Of a stretch of 64,000 nucleotides of DNA, positions 8,371 to 20,380 are shown piece by piece; position 1 is the stretch's first letter; the number at the start of each line of letters is the position of its first letter. Below the pieces are notes generated by a model. That model was not told the DNA's origin, made no database searches, and saw nothing but the letters and a program-made list of their open reading frames with translations. The translations under genes and the position numbers were made by a program. This stretch comes from CAVVPY01 sp963750295 (GTDB lineage: Bacteria > Actinomycetota > Actinomycetes > Mycobacteriales > Jatrophihabitantaceae), in contig CAVVPY010000008.1 in NCBI GenBank assembly GCA_963750295.1, positions 310,001 through 374,000 of the forward strand, in the 5' to 3' direction.

Positions 8371-9950
8371 CAGTCGATGCTGGCGTACGCCGTGACGGTC
8401 AGGAAGTCGAGATAGTCGTCAGCGAGCGCGACCCGCTCGAACAGCTCGCGCGCGCGTGCGTAGCGACCGTCGCTGTCACCGCGCTCGATGAAGATCGCCT
8501 CGTACTCCTCGGCCGTGATCTGCGCGACGAGGTCGGCGGTGACCTGCTCGCCGCTGTCGAGAACGACGTCGTTGTGCACCCACTGCCACACCTGCGACCG
8601 TGCGATCTCGGCCGTCGCGGCGTCCTCCATCAGGTTGAAGATCGCGACGGCACCGGAACCGGCGAGCCATTCGCCCATGTACCGCAGGCCGACGGCAATG
8701 TCGTTGCGCAGGCCGTCCATCGTGATCGTGCCCGGCGTGTCGGCGATGTTGAGCAGGTCGTCGGCTGTGACGGACGCATGTTCGCGGCGGCGGTCCAGCT
8801 GGTTCGGACGCTCACCGAGCACCGCGTCGAAGACCTCGCGGCAGACCGGGACGAGATCCGGGTGCGCCACCCACGACCCGTCGAACCCGTCGCCGGCCTC
8901 GCGCTCCTTGTCGTCGCGGACCTTGGCGAGCGCGGTCTCGTTGACCTCGGGATCGCGGCGACTCGGGATGAACGCGGCCATGCCCCCGATCGCGAACGCG
9001 CCGCGCCGGTGGCAGGTGGTCACGAGCAGTTCGGTGTAGGCGCGCATGAACGGTGCTGTCATCGTCACCTGGTTGCGGTCGGGCAGGACGAACCGCGAGC
9101 CCTGATCGCGGAAGTTCTTGATGATGCTGAACAGGTAGTCCCACCGGCCGGCATTGAGCCCCGACGCGTGCTCGCGCAACTCGTAGAGGATCTCTTCCAT
9201 CTCGAACGCCGCCGGGATGGTCTCGATCAGGACGGTCGCCCGCACCGAACCGTGCTCGATGCCGAGCGCCTGCTCGGCATGCGTGAACACGTCATTCCAC
9301 AGCCGGGCCTCGAGGTGGCTCTCGGTCTTGGGCAGGTAGTAGTAGGGGCCGCTGCCCCGCGCGAGGAGTTCGGCCGCGTTGTGGAAGAAGTGCAGCCCGA
9401 AGTCGACGAGCGCGCCCGCCGCCGGTGCGGCGTCGACGACGACGTGCCGCTCGTCCAGATGCCAGCCACGCGGGCGAACCACCATGGTGGCCAGCGGGGC
9501 GTCGTCGCGCAGCGCGTACTGCTTGCCCTCGGGCGAGGTGAAGGCGAGCGACCCGCGCACGGCGTCGTACAGGCACAGCTGACCACCGACGACGTTGCCC
9601 CAGTGCGGGGTGTTCGCGTCCTCGAGATCGGCGAGCCACACCCTGGCGCCGGAGTTCAGCGCGTTGATGCCCATCTTCGCCTCGGCCGGCCCGGTGATCT
9701 CGACGCGCCGGTCGGTCAGGTCCGCCGGCGCGGCGGCGACGGTCCAGTCGCCGTCGCGGATCTCGGCCGTCTCGGGCAGGAAGTCGAGCCGCCCGGTGGC
9801 GGCGATCTCGTCCCGCCGCCCCCCGCGGCGGCCGAGCAACTCGGTGCGCCGCGCGCCGAAGCGCTGCTGCAGATCGGTCACGAAGGCGATCGCGTCGTCG
9901 GTGAGGATCAGCTCGGCGCGGTCGACGGCCGAGGCGTGCACGTCAGTCAT
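8370..9950 (-). CDS. aceB: Malate synthase A
   Basis: 526-aa malate synthase of the A form, which condenses glyoxylate with acetyl-CoA to malate. Family blocks include [67 protein letters not shown] and [15 protein letters not shown]. Isocitrate lyase is absent here, and the gene is embedded in the purine operon. Its likely role is therefore removal of glyoxylate from ureidoglycolate rather than the acetate shunt. The start overlaps the stop of the xanthine dehydrogenase molybdenum subunit (ATGA), and the stop overlaps the next start (TGATG). Confidence 0.95.
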   Translation of the reverse strand: MTDVHASAVDRAELILTDDAIAFVTDLQQRFGARRTELLGRRGGRRDEIAATGRLDFLPETAEIRDGDWTVAAAPADLTDRRVEITGPAEAKMGINALNSGARVWLADLEDANTPHWGNVVGGQLCLYDAVRGSLAFTSPEGKQYALRDDAPLATMVVRPRGWHLDERHVVVDAAPAAGALVDFGLHFFHNAAELLARGSGPYYYLPKTESHLEARLWNDVFTHAEQALGIEHGSVRATVLIETIPAAFEMEEILYELREHASGLNAGRWDYLFSIIKNFRDQGSRFVLPDRNQVTMTAPFMRAYTELLVTTCHRRGAFAIGGMAAFIPSRRDPEVNETALAKVRDDKEREAGDGFDGSWVAHPDLVPVCREVFDAVLGERPNQLDRRREHASVTADDLLNIADTPGTITMDGLRNDIAVGLRYMGEWLAGSGAVAIFNLMEDAATAEIARSQVWQWVHNDVVLDSGEQVTADLVAQITAEEYEAIFIERGDSDGRYARARELFERVALADDYLDFLTVTAYASID

Positions 9951-12271
9951 GACTCTCCGATGAAGTGTTCGGGTCGGACGGGGACTCTGGTGAGCGGCCG
10001 GCCGGACGCCGCGCGCAAGGCGGCGACCACGGCGGGCGTGGACGAGATCGTCGGTGGTTCACCGACACCGCGCAGCCCGTACGGCGCCGCCGGATCGGCC
10101 AGTTCGAGGACGTCGACCTGCATCGGCGGGGTGTCGAGGATGGTCGGGATGAGGTAGTCGGTGAACGACGGGTTGCGGATCTTGCCGTCGCTGAGCTGGA
10201 TCTCTTCCATCAGTGCCAGCCCGATGCCCTGGGTGGTGCCGCCCTGGATCTGCCCGAGCACCGACTGCGGGTTCAGCGCCTTGCCGACGTCCTGCGCCGT
10301 GGCGATGTCGACCAGGCGCACCAGCCCGAGCTCGACGTCGACGTCGGCGACGACGCGGTGAGCCGCGAACGCGAACTGCAGGTGCGCGTCCCCCTGACCG
10401 ATGTCACCGCCCTGGCCGTGGTCGCGGGTCAGCGGCACGGTCGGGCGGTGGTGGAACTCGCGGGTCTGCTCGATCACCTGATCGCCGAGGACGTCGGCGA
10501 GCACCGCCACCACGGTGCCGTCGGCCGCGAGCACCTTGCCGGCCTCGAGTCGGTCACCGCCGGCCAGTGCCAGCACCTCCGCGCGTACCGCCTCGCACGC
10601 GGCCTTGACGGCGCCGCCGGTGCAGTAGGTCTGGCGCGAGGCCGACGTCGAGCCCGCGCTGCCGACCGTGGTGTCGGCGGCGTGGTTGACGACTCGGTCG
10701 ACGCCGAGTTCGGTTCGCGCGATCTGCGCCATGACCGTGACCAGCCCCTGACCCACCTCGGCGGCCGCGGTGTGGACGGTGGCGACCACTTCGCCGCCGG
10801 TGACCTCCAGCCGGACGCGGGCCGTCGAGTAGTCGTCGAATCCCTCGGAATAGCCGACGTTCTTGAAGCCGACGGCATAGCCGACGCCGCGCCGGACACC
10901 CTCGCCGTGCGTCGTGTTCGACACCCCGCCCGGCATGCTGCGCAGGTCGGTCGTCGCGTCCTCGACCGGCATCGGCGCGGCCTGCACCCGCCGCAGCAAC
11001 TCGGCGACCGGTGCGGGGCTGTCGACCACCTGGCCGGTGGGCATCCGCGAACCCTGGCTCATCGCGTTGCGCACCCGGAACTCGACGGGATCCAGGTCGA
11101 GCGCCGCGGCCAGCCGGTCCATCTGTGACTCGTGCCCGAAGCACACCTGCACGGCACCGAACCCGCGCATCGCCCCGCACGGCGGGTTGTTCGTGTAGAG
11201 CACGTAGCCGTCGACGAGGACGTTGTCGCACTCGTACGGGCCGACCGCGAAGCTGGCCGCGTTGCTGACCACGGCCGGGGAACTGGACGCGTACGCGCCA
11301 CCGTCCAGCACGACCTCGCACTTGACGTAGACGAGCGTGCCGTCGCGGTTCGCGCCGTGCTCGTAACGCATCGAGGCCGGGTGCCGGTGCACGTGACCGT
11401 AGAAGGATTCCTCGCGCGAGTAGACCATCTTCACCGGCTTGCCGGTGCGCAGCGCGAGCAGGCAGGCGTGCGTCTGCATCGACACGTCCTCGCGCGCGCC
11501 GAACGCGCCGCCGACCCCGGCGAGCGTCAGCCGCACCTTGTCCAGCGGCAGCCCTAGCGACTCGGCGACCTGGCGCTGATCGACGTGCAGCCACTGCGTC
11601 GCGATGAACAGGTCCACCCCGCCGTCCTCAGCCGGCACTGCCAGACCCGATTCGGGACCGAGGAAGGCCTGGTCCTGCATGCCGACCTCGTACTCGCCGG
11701 TGACCACCACGTCCGCCGAGACGATCGGGTCGCCGCGACGAATCCGCAGGTGCCGTAGGACATTCCCGCCGCCGGGATACTCGTGCTGGGTCGGCGTCTC
11801 GTGCACCAGCGGCGAGTCCGGCGTCATCGCCGCGTGGCGGTCGGTGATCGGTTCGAGCACCTCGTAGTCGACGACGATGAGCGCGGCGGCGCGACGTGCC
11901 GTCTCGGGATGGTCGGCGGCCACGATCGCGACCGGCTCACCGGTGTAGCGCACCTGATCGATCGCGAGGACGGGCTGGTCGCTGATCTCGAGCCCGTAGG
12001 TCTTACTGCCGGGGACGTCGTCGTGGGTGAGGACCGCCGCGACGCCGGGCACGGCGAGCGCTGGTCCGATGTCGATGCCGCGGATCCGAGCGCGTGGGTG
12101 CGGGCTGCGCAGGGTGCTGCCCCAGAGCATGTGGTCGAGCCACATGTCCGAGGAGTAGGCGAAGTCGCCGGTCACCTTCGGGATGCCGTCGGGACGCAGC
12201 GGGCTCGCGCCGACTCCGCCCGGCGCGGTACCGGTGTCGGCCGGGCGGCGGGTGGTCGTCGGGGCGCTCAC
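9947..12271 (-). CDS. xdhA: Xanthine dehydrogenase, molybdopterin-binding subunit
   Basis: 774 aa, the large subunit that oxidises hypoxanthine/xanthine to urate. It has the aldehyde oxidase a/b hammerhead ([21 protein letters not shown]) followed by the molybdopterin domain. [37 protein letters not shown] and [12 protein letters not shown] are the usual cofactor motifs, and the C-terminal GVGEPPT carries the catalytic-Glu loop. The GTG at 12271 overlaps the stop of the 2Fe-2S subunit gene (GTGA) and replaces an implausible upstream extension. The three subunits are encoded FAD, FeS, Mo in transcription order. Confidence 0.95.
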   Translation of the reverse strand: MSAPTTTRRPADTGTAPGGVGASPLRPDGIPKVTGDFAYSSDMWLDHMLWGSTLRSPHPRARIRGIDIGPALAVPGVAAVLTHDDVPGSKTYGLEISDQPVLAIDQVRYTGEPVAIVAADHPETARRAAALIVVDYEVLEPITDRHAAMTPDSPLVHETPTQHEYPGGGNVLRHLRIRRGDPIVSADVVVTGEYEVGMQDQAFLGPESGLAVPAEDGGVDLFIATQWLHVDQRQVAESLGLPLDKVRLTLAGVGGAFGAREDVSMQTHACLLALRTGKPVKMVYSREESFYGHVHRHPASMRYEHGANRDGTLVYVKCEVVLDGGAYASSSPAVVSNAASFAVGPYECDNVLVDGYVLYTNNPPCGAMRGFGAVQVCFGHESQMDRLAAALDLDPVEFRVRNAMSQGSRMPTGQVVDSPAPVAELLRRVQAAPMPVEDATTDLRSMPGGVSNTTHGEGVRRGVGYAVGFKNVGYSEGFDDYSTARVRLEVTGGEVVATVHTAAAEVGQGLVTVMAQIARTELGVDRVVNHAADTTVGSAGSTSASRQTYCTGGAVKAACEAVRAEVLALAGGDRLEAGKVLAADGTVVAVLADVLGDQVIEQTREFHHRPTVPLTRDHGQGGDIGQGDAHLQFAFAAHRVVADVDVELGLVRLVDIATAQDVGKALNPQSVLGQIQGGTTQGIGLALMEEIQLSDGKIRNPSFTDYLIPTILDTPPMQVDVLELADPAAPYGLRGVGEPPTISSTPAVVAALRAASGRPLTRVPVRPEHFIGES

Positions 12272-12744
12272 GACACGCTCCGCTCGGCCGCCAGCCGGAC
12301 GGCGTCCAAGATCTTCTCGTAGCCGGTGCACCGGCAGAGGTTCCCGGCCAGGGCCTCGCGGATCTCGGCGTCCGACGGCGCGGGCCGGCGCCGGAGCAGG
12401 TCGTCGGTCGCCAGGATCAGCCCAGGCGTGCAGAACCCGCACTGCACCGCCCCGGTCTCGAGGAACGCCTGCTGGATGGGGTGCAGCGCGTCCCCTTCGG
12501 ACTGGCCGGCCAGTCCCTCGACCGTGCGGACGGCGCGCCCGTGCGCCTGGCCGGCAGCGACCAGGCAGGCGCAGACGAGCTCACCGTCGAGGTAGATCGA
12601 GCACGAGCCGCATTCGCCCTGCTCGCAGGCGTTCTTGGTGCCGGGCAGACCCATCCGCTCGCGCAGGACGAACAGCAGGCTCTCACCGGCCCACACGTCG
12701 TCGACGTTCTGAGTGACCCCGTTGACCTCGACGGACAGCCTCAT
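12268..12744 (-). CDS. xdhC: Xanthine dehydrogenase, 2Fe-2S subunit
   Basis: 158-aa electron-transfer subunit with two clusters. The N-terminal plant-type ferredoxin motif is CEQGECGSCSIYLDGELVCAC and the C-terminal helical 2Fe-2S pair is CGFCTPG plus CRCTGY. Length and layout are normal for the small subunit of molybdenum hydroxylases. The ATG at 12744 overlaps the FAD-subunit stop (ATGA). Much of the same frame remains open upstream, but that extension is only an arginine-rich shadow of the FAD gene. Confidence 0.95.
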   Translation of the reverse strand: MRLSVEVNGVTQNVDDVWAGESLLFVLRERMGLPGTKNACEQGECGSCSIYLDGELVCACLVAAGQAHGRAVRTVEGLAGQSEGDALHPIQQAFLETGAVQCGFCTPGLILATDDLLRRRPAPSDAEIREALAGNLCRCTGYEKILDAVRLAAERSVS

Positions 12745-13589
12745 CGGTGCTCCTCCCAGACCCAGCCGAGCGTCCGCCGGGCCAGCACGGCGACCGCGTG
12801 CCGGCGATACGCGGCGCTGCCACGCACGTCGTCGATCGGACGAGCCGCCGCACCGGCCAGCTCCCCGAACCGGTGCGCGACGGCCGGGTCGAGCCGATCG
12901 CCCGAGTCCCACGGCAGGTTCTCGACCGCGAACGCCTCGGCCTCTGGAGTCGGCAACACCGTCGGCCCGGCCGAGCCGATGCAGCCGTGCACCGTCCGGG
13001 CGGCCGGATCGATCGCGATCGCGAACGAGCAGACCGAGATCACCATCGCGTTGCGGGTCCCGACCTTCGCGAACTGCTGCGGTCCGGCGGCTACGGGCAC
13101 CCGTACCGCCCGCACCAGTTCGTCCGGGTCCAGCACGCTGCGCTTCGGACCGAGGAAGAAGTCGCGGACGGCAACGATCCGTTCGCCGCGGACGGAGGCA
13201 ACCTCGACCGTCGCGTTCGCGCAGACCAGTGGCGGTAGCGCGTCGCCGGCGGGGGACGCGGTCGCCAGGTTCCCGCCCAGCGTGCCGCGATTGCGGATCT
13301 GGGGCGAGCCGACCGTCCTCGACGCGATCGCCAGCCCGGGCACGAGCGGGCCGAGCTCGGTGATGATGCGCGTGAACGGCATCGCGGCGCCGATCCGCAC
13401 GCCGCCGTTGTCCTGGGACCATTCGGTCAGCTCGGCGACACCGTTGAGGTCGAGCAGGGCGGCCGGGCGGCGGCGGTCGAAGTTGAGATCGACCATCAGG
13501 TCGGTGCCCCCGCTGATCGGGACGGCTTCGGGCCGCTCGGCCCTGACGGCGAGCGCCTCGTCCCAGCTGCGGGCGGTCACGAAGTCCAT
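12741..13589 (-). CDS. xdhB: Xanthine dehydrogenase, FAD-binding subunit
   Basis: 282-aa FAD-binding subunit of the molybdenum hydroxylase. The PISGGTDLMVDLNFDRRRP segment is the FAD pyrophosphate loop, and RNRGTLGGNLATASPAGD is the second conserved flavin motif. A CO-dehydrogenase flavoprotein C-terminal domain follows. The ATG at 13589 was chosen because a purine-rich GTGGGG precedes it. An alternative ATG at 13619 has no visible ribosome site. This is the first gene of the purine operon. No obvious regulator gene or operator was seen upstream in the 100-bp gap to fbiC. Confidence 0.9.
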   Translation of the reverse strand: MDFVTARSWDEALAVRAERPEAVPISGGTDLMVDLNFDRRRPAALLDLNGVAELTEWSQDNGGVRIGAAMPFTRIITELGPLVPGLAIASRTVGSPQIRNRGTLGGNLATASPAGDALPPLVCANATVEVASVRGERIVAVRDFFLGPKRSVLDPDELVRAVRVPVAAGPQQFAKVGTRNAMVISVCSFAIAIDPAARTVHGCIGSAGPTVLPTPEAEAFAVENLPWDSGDRLDPAVAHRFGELAGAAARPIDDVRGSAAYRRHAVAVLARRTLGWVWEEHR

Positions 13590-13689
13590 CGATGCCCCAC
13601 TCGCGTGTCGCGCATCCATCCAGGCTAGTGATCCGAGCCGGTCAGCTGAACGACCCGCCGGTGATCATCGTCGGCCGCGAGCGGTCGGC

Positions 13690-16224
13690 CTAGCCCGCCA
13701 GGCTCGGCAACTGGCCGGTAAAGGTGTGCGCGGCGGCGCGGCGCTCGGCGCTCACCGGCCCGTACAGGGTGTCACGCTGCTCGGTGTGCCGTCCAGGAAG
13801 CGCGGCCACGATCTCGTCGAGCTGGGCGACGGTCTTGGCCGAGCCGTGCTGGCTGCCCGCCATCCGGCTGATCGTCTCTTCCATCAACGTGCCGCCGAGG
13901 TCGTTCACGCCGCCGGTGAGCATCTGCCGCGACCCGTCCACGCCGAGTTTCACCCACGAACACTGGATGTTGTCGATCAGACCGTGCAGCAGGATCCGCG
14001 CGAGGGCATGCACGACCCGGTTCTCGCGCGGCGTCGGACCCGGCCGCGCGACGCCCGCCAGGTAGATCGGCGCGTTGGTGTGGATGAACGGCAGCCCGAC
14101 GAACTCGGTGAAGCCACCCGTCCGGCGCTGGATGTCGGCCAGGACGCGGAAGTGGCCGAGCCAGTGCGCCGGGTTGTCGACGTGGCCGTACATCATCGTC
14201 GAGCTCGACCGCAGGCCGACCTCGTGCGCGGTCGTGATCACCTCGATCCACGCAGCGGCGGGCAGCTTGCCCTTGGTGAGCAGCCACCGCACGTCGTCGT
14301 CGAGGATCTCGGCGGCCGTCCCCGGGATCGAGCCGAGCCCGGCGGCCCTGGCCTCGGTCAGCCACTCGCGGATCGAGAGCCCGGTGCGGGACGCGCCGTT
14401 GACGACCTCCATCGGGCTGAACGCGTGCACGTGCAGGTCGGGGACGCGCCGCTTGACCTCGCGGACGATGTCGAAGTAGGCGGTGCCGGGCAGGTCGGGG
14501 TGGATGCCGCCCTGCATGCAGACCTCGGTCGCACCGAGCGCCCAGGCCTCCTCGGCCCGCTCGCCGACCTGGTCGAGCGAGAGCGTGTAGGCGTCGGCGT
14601 CGGTGCGGCGCTGCGCGAAGGCGCAAAAGCGGCAGCCGGTGTAGCAGACATTGGTGAAGTTGATGTTCCGGTTGACGACGTAGGTGACCACGCCACCGTT
14701 CGCGCTCGCGCGCAGTTCGTCGGCGAACGTGACCACCGCCTCGAGGTCGGTGCCGTCGGCGTGCAGCAGCGCGAGCGCATGCTCGTCGGCGATGCCGGCC
14801 GGATCGCGCTCCGCGGCGCGCAGCGCGGCGGCCACGTCTGAGTCCAGGCGTTGCGGTGCCGAGGTGTGGGCCGCCTGCTCGCGGACGGAGTCCCAGTCGC
14901 CGTACACCGATTCGAAGTCCTCGCGCCGATCGGTTGTGCGCCCCTCGGTGTCGACGGCGGTGTGCAGGTCGACCCGGCCGCCGGACGTCCAGGCCTCGTC
15001 GGGTTCCTGCCACGGCAGGCCCTGCGGCACGCCGTCGGCTCGGGCCAGCCCGTCCGGGCCGGCGAGCGCGTCGACGTGCGGCGTGATGCGCGGGTCGAGC
15101 CACGGCTCGCCCTCGGTCACGTAGGACGGATACACGGTCAGCCGCTCGACCAGCCGGAAGCCGGCCTCGGCCGATTGCGCGGCGAGTTCCTCGATCTGGG
15201 GCCAGGGCCGCTCGGGGTTGACGTGGTCGGGCGTGAGCGGCGAGACGCCGCCCCAGTCGTCGATGCCCGCCTCGAGCAGCAGGCGGAACTCCTCGCCGAT
15301 CAGGTTCGGCGGCGCCTGGATGCGCATCCTCGGGCCCAGCACCAGTCGGGCCACGGCCACGGTGGCTGCGAGATCGGCGATCTCGGCATCGGGCATCCGC
15401 GCCATCGCGGTGTCGGGCTTCGCGCGGAAGTTCTGCACGATGACTTCCTGGATCGCGCCGTACGCGCGGGCGATCCGGCGGATCGCGAACAGTGAGTCGA
15501 TCCGCTCGGCCGGCGTCTCACCGATGCCGATCAGAATCCCTGTCGTGAAGGGGACGGTCGAGCGGCCGGCGTCCTCGAGCACGCGCAGCCGCACGTCCGG
15601 GTCCTTGTCCGGCGAACCGAAGTGGGCGCCGTGGGGGTCCTCGAACAGCCGGCGCGAGGTGGTCTCGAGCATCATGCCCATCGACGGGGCGACCGGCTTG
15701 AGCCGCTGGATCTCTTGCCACGACAGGACGCCAGGGTTCAGGTGCGGCAGCAGCCCGGTGCGCTCGAGCACCAGGATCGCCATCGCGCGGACGTAGGCGA
15801 GGGTCGAGTCGTAGCCGTGCGCGTCGAGCCATTCGCGGGCGACGGGCCAGCGGTCCTCGGGCCGGTCGCCGAGCGTGAACAGTGCCTCCTTGCACCCGAG
15901 CGCGGCACCCTGCGTGGCGATCGCCAGCACCTCGTCCGGGGACAGGAACGGCGCGTCGAGGCGGTTCGGGGTGGTCGCGAACGTGCAGTAGTGGCAACGG
16001 TCGCGGCACAGCCTGGTGAGCGGGATGAAGACCTTGCGCGAGTAGGTGACCACACCCGGACGGCCGGCGTCGGTCAGCCCCTGGTCGCGGACGCGGGCGG
16101 CGGACGCACACAGGTCGGCGAGCTCGTCACCGCGAGCGCCGAGCAGGATCTCGGCCTCGGTCGCGTCCAGGGCCACGCCGTCCCTGGCCCTGCGCAGTGC
16201 CCGGCGCAGCGCGGAGGACGTCAT
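13690..16224 (-). CDS. fbiC: FO synthase, fused CofG/CofH (F420 biosynthesis)
   Basis: 844-aa bifunctional radical-SAM enzyme that makes the deazaflavin FO from tyrosine and a pyrimidine precursor. The N-terminal CofG half has the cluster motif [10 protein letters not shown]. The C-terminal CofH half starts about residue 480 and has [10 protein letters not shown]. Both are C-x3-C-x2-C. The fused form is typical of actinobacteria. The F420-dependent glucose-6-phosphate dehydrogenase gene is its upstream neighbour on the same strand, so cofactor synthesis and use are linked here. The gap between them holds two palindromic repeats. Confidence 0.96.
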   Translation of the reverse strand: MTSSALRRALRRARDGVALDATEAEILLGARGDELADLCASAARVRDQGLTDAGRPGVVTYSRKVFIPLTRLCRDRCHYCTFATTPNRLDAPFLSPDEVLAIATQGAALGCKEALFTLGDRPEDRWPVAREWLDAHGYDSTLAYVRAMAILVLERTGLLPHLNPGVLSWQEIQRLKPVAPSMGMMLETTSRRLFEDPHGAHFGSPDKDPDVRLRVLEDAGRSTVPFTTGILIGIGETPAERIDSLFAIRRIARAYGAIQEVIVQNFRAKPDTAMARMPDAEIADLAATVAVARLVLGPRMRIQAPPNLIGEEFRLLLEAGIDDWGGVSPLTPDHVNPERPWPQIEELAAQSAEAGFRLVERLTVYPSYVTEGEPWLDPRITPHVDALAGPDGLARADGVPQGLPWQEPDEAWTSGGRVDLHTAVDTEGRTTDRREDFESVYGDWDSVREQAAHTSAPQRLDSDVAAALRAAERDPAGIADEHALALLHADGTDLEAVVTFADELRASANGGVVTYVVNRNINFTNVCYTGCRFCAFAQRRTDADAYTLSLDQVGERAEEAWALGATEVCMQGGIHPDLPGTAYFDIVREVKRRVPDLHVHAFSPMEVVNGASRTGLSIREWLTEARAAGLGSIPGTAAEILDDDVRWLLTKGKLPAAAWIEVITTAHEVGLRSSSTMMYGHVDNPAHWLGHFRVLADIQRRTGGFTEFVGLPFIHTNAPIYLAGVARPGPTPRENRVVHALARILLHGLIDNIQCSWVKLGVDGSRQMLTGGVNDLGGTLMEETISRMAGSQHGSAKTVAQLDEIVAALPGRHTEQRDTLYGPVSAERRAAAHTFTGQLPSLAG

Positions 16225-16242
16225 CGGCGCGCCCGTCCCGGC

Positions 16243-16297
16243 GTTTCCCCGCTAGCGGTCGGTTCGGCGGCACCGGACCGACCACGAGCGGGGAAAG
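16243..16297. repeat. 55-bp palindromic intergenic repeat, copy 2
   Basis: Same length and ends as the element at 4755-4809: GTTTCCCCGC at the left and GCGGGGAAAG at the right. Inside the ends a second inverted pair, GGTCGGT and ACCGACC, would extend the hairpin. It lies 19 bases upstream of the fbiC start codon, inside the fgd-fbiC gap. Confidence 0.75.
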
Positions 16298-16316
16298 CCC
16301 GACCGCTGCTGCGGAC

Positions 16317-16371
16317 GTTTCCCCGCGTGTGGTCGGTTGGGGGTCCCGCGACCGGACGCAGGCGGGGAAAC
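16317..16371. repeat. 55-bp palindromic intergenic repeat, copy 3
   Basis: Third copy, in the same orientation and 19 bases from copy 2. Ends are GTTTCCCCGC and GCGGGGAAAC, with GGTCGGTT and ACCGGACG inside. Copies 2 and 3 together occupy most of the 169-bp fgd-fbiC gap. No other feature was seen in that gap. Confidence 0.75.
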
Positions 16372-16393
16372 GTGCTGGCAGGACGCATGAGGG

Positions 16394-17386
16394 TCACAAG
16401 GCGCGCAGGCGCGGGAGTATTTCCGCGCCGTAGAGCCGCAGGAACTTTTCCTGGTCCGGGCCCGGGGCGTGGAACACCAGGTGGGTGAAACCGAGGTCGA
16501 GATAGGTCTTGATCTGCTCGACGTGCTCGTCCGGGTCGGTCGACACGATGAACCGTCTCGCCGTCTGCTCGACCGAGAGTTCGTCGGCCAGCCGCTGCAT
16601 CTCGACCGGGTCCTCGACGCCGGACTTCTGCTCGGGGCTCAGGCCCAGTGCGCCCCAGAACCGGGTCGCGTCCATCGCCTCGTCCCGGTCGTGGTCGAAG
16701 GAGACCTTGACCTCGATCATCATCTCGATGTCGGCGAGCGAGCGGCCCGCCTTCTCGGCGCCCTCGGCAATCGCCGGCAGCAGGTTGTCGGTGTAGAGCG
16801 CGGGATCCTTGCCCGACGTGGTGATCCAGCCGTCGCCCTGGCGCCCGGCGAACCGCGTTGCCGCCGGTCCGGAGGACGCGAGCCAGATCGGCACCGGCTG
16901 CTCGGGACGGTCGTAGATCGTCGCCTTGTCGGTGCGGTAGTACTGGCCGTCGAAGTCGACCCGTTCGCTCGTCCACAACTCGCGGATCAGGTTGACCGCC
17001 TCGCGGAAGCGGGCGAAGCGCTCCTTGGGCTCGGGCCACTCGATCCCCAGCGGCACCTCGTTCATCGATTCGCCGCTGCCCATGCCGAGCACCACCCGGC
17101 CCGGGAACAAACAACCCAGCGTCGCGAAGGCCTGCGCCACGATCGCCGGGTGGTACCGGAACGTCGGCGTCAGGACGGACGTCCCGATCGTGACGCGTTC
17201 GGTCCGGGCGCCGAGTGCGCCCAGCCAGGTCAGCGCGAACGGCGCGTGGCCCCCGTCGTGCCGCCACGGCTGCAGGTGATCGCTCACGAACACCGAGTCG
17301 AACCCGCACTCCTCGGCCAGCACCCCGTAGCGGAGCAACTCGCTCGGGGGGAACTGCTCGTTGGACGCCTTGTATCCCAGCTTCAT
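16394..17386 (-). CDS. fgd: F420-dependent glucose-6-phosphate dehydrogenase
   Basis: 330-aa luciferase-like TIM-barrel enzyme that oxidises glucose-6-phosphate and reduces F420. It matches mycobacterial FGD closely from memory: the start KLGYKASNEQF, VSDHLQPWRHDGGHAPF with the catalytic Asp36-His37 and Trp41, GTSVLTPTFRYHPA, GMGSGESMNE with the active-site Glu, and TSGKDPALYT with a phosphate-binding Lys. EQKSGVEDP and RRFIVSTDPDE hold the remaining phosphate-binding residues. It lies directly upstream of fbiC on the same strand. Confidence 0.93.
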   Translation of the reverse strand: MKLGYKASNEQFPPSELLRYGVLAEECGFDSVFVSDHLQPWRHDGGHAPFALTWLGALGARTERVTIGTSVLTPTFRYHPAIVAQAFATLGCLFPGRVVLGMGSGESMNEVPLGIEWPEPKERFARFREAVNLIRELWTSERVDFDGQYYRTDKATIYDRPEQPVPIWLASSGPAATRFAGRQGDGWITTSGKDPALYTDNLLPAIAEGAEKAGRSLADIEMMIEVKVSFDHDRDEAMDATRFWGALGLSPEQKSGVEDPVEMQRLADELSVEQTARRFIVSTDPDEHVEQIKTYLDLGFTHLVFHAPGPDQEKFLRLYGAEILPRLRAL

Positions 17387-17402
17387 CCGTACCGCCTACC
17401 TG

Positions 17403-18518
17403 TCACCGCACGCCTGTCACGATCAACTCGACCTTCTGGAACTCCTTGAGCGAGGAGTAACCGCACTTGCCCATCACCCGCTGCACCGCACCGAACAGAT
17501 TGCGCTCGCCACTCGGATCGCTGGTCGGGCCGAGCACGAGTTCGGCCAGGCTGGGCCGCTCGCTCTCGGCCAGGCCGAGGTCGATCGCGGCACTCCGCGG
17601 CAGGCGGGGGTGGGCAGCGGTCGCGTCCCAGTAACGGCCGGCGCCGGGGGCCTCCGCCGCGACGGCGAGCGCCTCGCCGAGCATGACCGCGTCCGCGCCG
17701 CAGGCCAGGGCCTTGGCGATGTCACCGCCGGTGCTGAGGTCCCCGTAGCCGATCAGGTGCACGTACCGGCCACCCGTCTCGTCCAGGTAGTCGCGCCGGG
17801 CCGCAGCGGCGTCCACGAGCGCCGTGGCCATCGGAACGTCGATCCCGAGCACCGAGTGCGTCGTCGAGCCCAGATGCGCGCCGTAGCCGACGATGATGCC
17901 CGCCGCGCCGGTACGCATCAGGTGCAGCGCGGTCTGGTAGTTGGTCACGCCGCCGACGATCACCGGAATGTCGAGGTCGGCGATGAACGTCTTGAGATTC
18001 AAGCCCGGGCCGCCGGCCGCCACGTGCTCGGCCGAGATGATCGTGCCCTGGATGACGAGCAGGTCGATCCCGGCCGCCAGGGCATGCGGGGCGAGGTCGG
18101 CGGTGTGCTGCGGCGAGAGGCGGACGGCGAGGCGGACGCCAGCGCTGCGCAGCTCGGCCAGGCGGGCGCGCAGCAATTCCGGTGACACCGGCCGCGAGTA
18201 GACGCGCTGCAGGGTGGCTGTCTCGCCGTCGAGCTTGGCCAGTTCGGCGGCGGGATCCTCGTAGCGCGCCCACAGTCCCTCGCCGTCCAGCACTGCGAGG
18301 CCGCCGAGGCGTTCGATCTCGGCGGCGGTTGCGGGCGAGACGACGGCGTCCGACGGCGCCGCGACGAGCGGCAGGTCGAAGGTGTGCGCGTCGATCTGCC
18401 AGCTCGTCGAGACCACCGTCGACCCGCGCGTGCGCCGGTTCGGGACGAGCGCGATGTCGTCGAGGTGGTACCCGCGCCGGGCGTCGCGCCCGAGGCCGAT
18501 CTCGACGGTTTCCGGCAT
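17403..18518 (-). CDS. guaB3: GuaB3-family IMP dehydrogenase-related protein
   Basis: 371-aa IMPDH-like TIM barrel without the CBS module. It begins with GYHLDDIALVPNRRTRGS and ends with KCGYSSLKEFQKVELIV, as in GuaB3 proteins. The segment aligning to the IMPDH catalytic loop reads YGAHLGSTTHSVLG, so the catalytic Cys of true IMPDH is missing. The exact reaction is not settled from sequence. A purine-nucleotide role is likely because it follows guaB on the same strand, as in mycobacteria. A 66-bp palindrome separates the two genes. Confidence 0.88.
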   Translation of the reverse strand: MPETVEIGLGRDARRGYHLDDIALVPNRRTRGSTVVSTSWQIDAHTFDLPLVAAPSDAVVSPATAAEIERLGGLAVLDGEGLWARYEDPAAELAKLDGETATLQRVYSRPVSPELLRARLAELRSAGVRLAVRLSPQHTADLAPHALAAGIDLLVIQGTIISAEHVAAGGPGLNLKTFIADLDIPVIVGGVTNYQTALHLMRTGAAGIIVGYGAHLGSTTHSVLGIDVPMATALVDAAAARRDYLDETGGRYVHLIGYGDLSTGGDIAKALACGADAVMLGEALAVAAEAPGAGRYWDATAAHPRLPRSAAIDLGLAESERPSLAELVLGPTSDPSGERNLFGAVQRVMGKCGYSSLKEFQKVELIVTGVR

Positions 18519-18586
18519 GCGTCGAGTCTGCCCTACCGCCCGCAGGCCCCGTGACTTCGGTGCGTCGGGTGACGGCTTCGGCCCCC

Positions 18587-18652
18587 GAGTGACGAGTCTG
18601 GATGATCAGAGACGGCGAAACGGACGTCTCTGATCATGGGAAGTCGTCACTC
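18587..18652. repeat. 66-bp palindrome between guaB and guaB3
   Basis: Outer arms GAGTGACGA (18587-18595) and TCGTCACTC (18644-18652) pair perfectly. Inner arms ATGATCAGAGACG (18602-18614) and CGTCTCTGATCAT (18625-18637) also pair perfectly, with a 10-base loop GCGAAACGGA. There is no T-run, so it is not a classical intrinsic terminator. It may be a REP-like element, an attenuator or an mRNA processing structure. Confidence 0.7.
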
Positions 18653-18678
18653 GATTCGAGCACGCCCGCGCGGCTGCC

Positions 18679-20205
<1,527 letters not shown>

Positions 20206-20380
20206 CTACCGACCCGGAGCAGCCCACCCGGACCTGCCGGAAGGCGGGCGGACAGGGCCAAGTTGGCACGAATCCGGCTTTCGGTTGGCGCGCGGGGCAA
20301 CTGCACGCTTACCGTGGGAACGTGCAAACGTGGCTGGGTGCTGGAATGGGCACTGCTGAGAATGACGGGACGGTCGGCCG

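Noticed and set aside
8034..14841. Very long open frames on the plus strand opposite the purine operon and fbiC (up to about 915 codons)
   Set aside because: Their translations are arginine/aspartate/valine-rich mirror images of real minus-strand genes, with no family motifs; typical of high-GC DNA.
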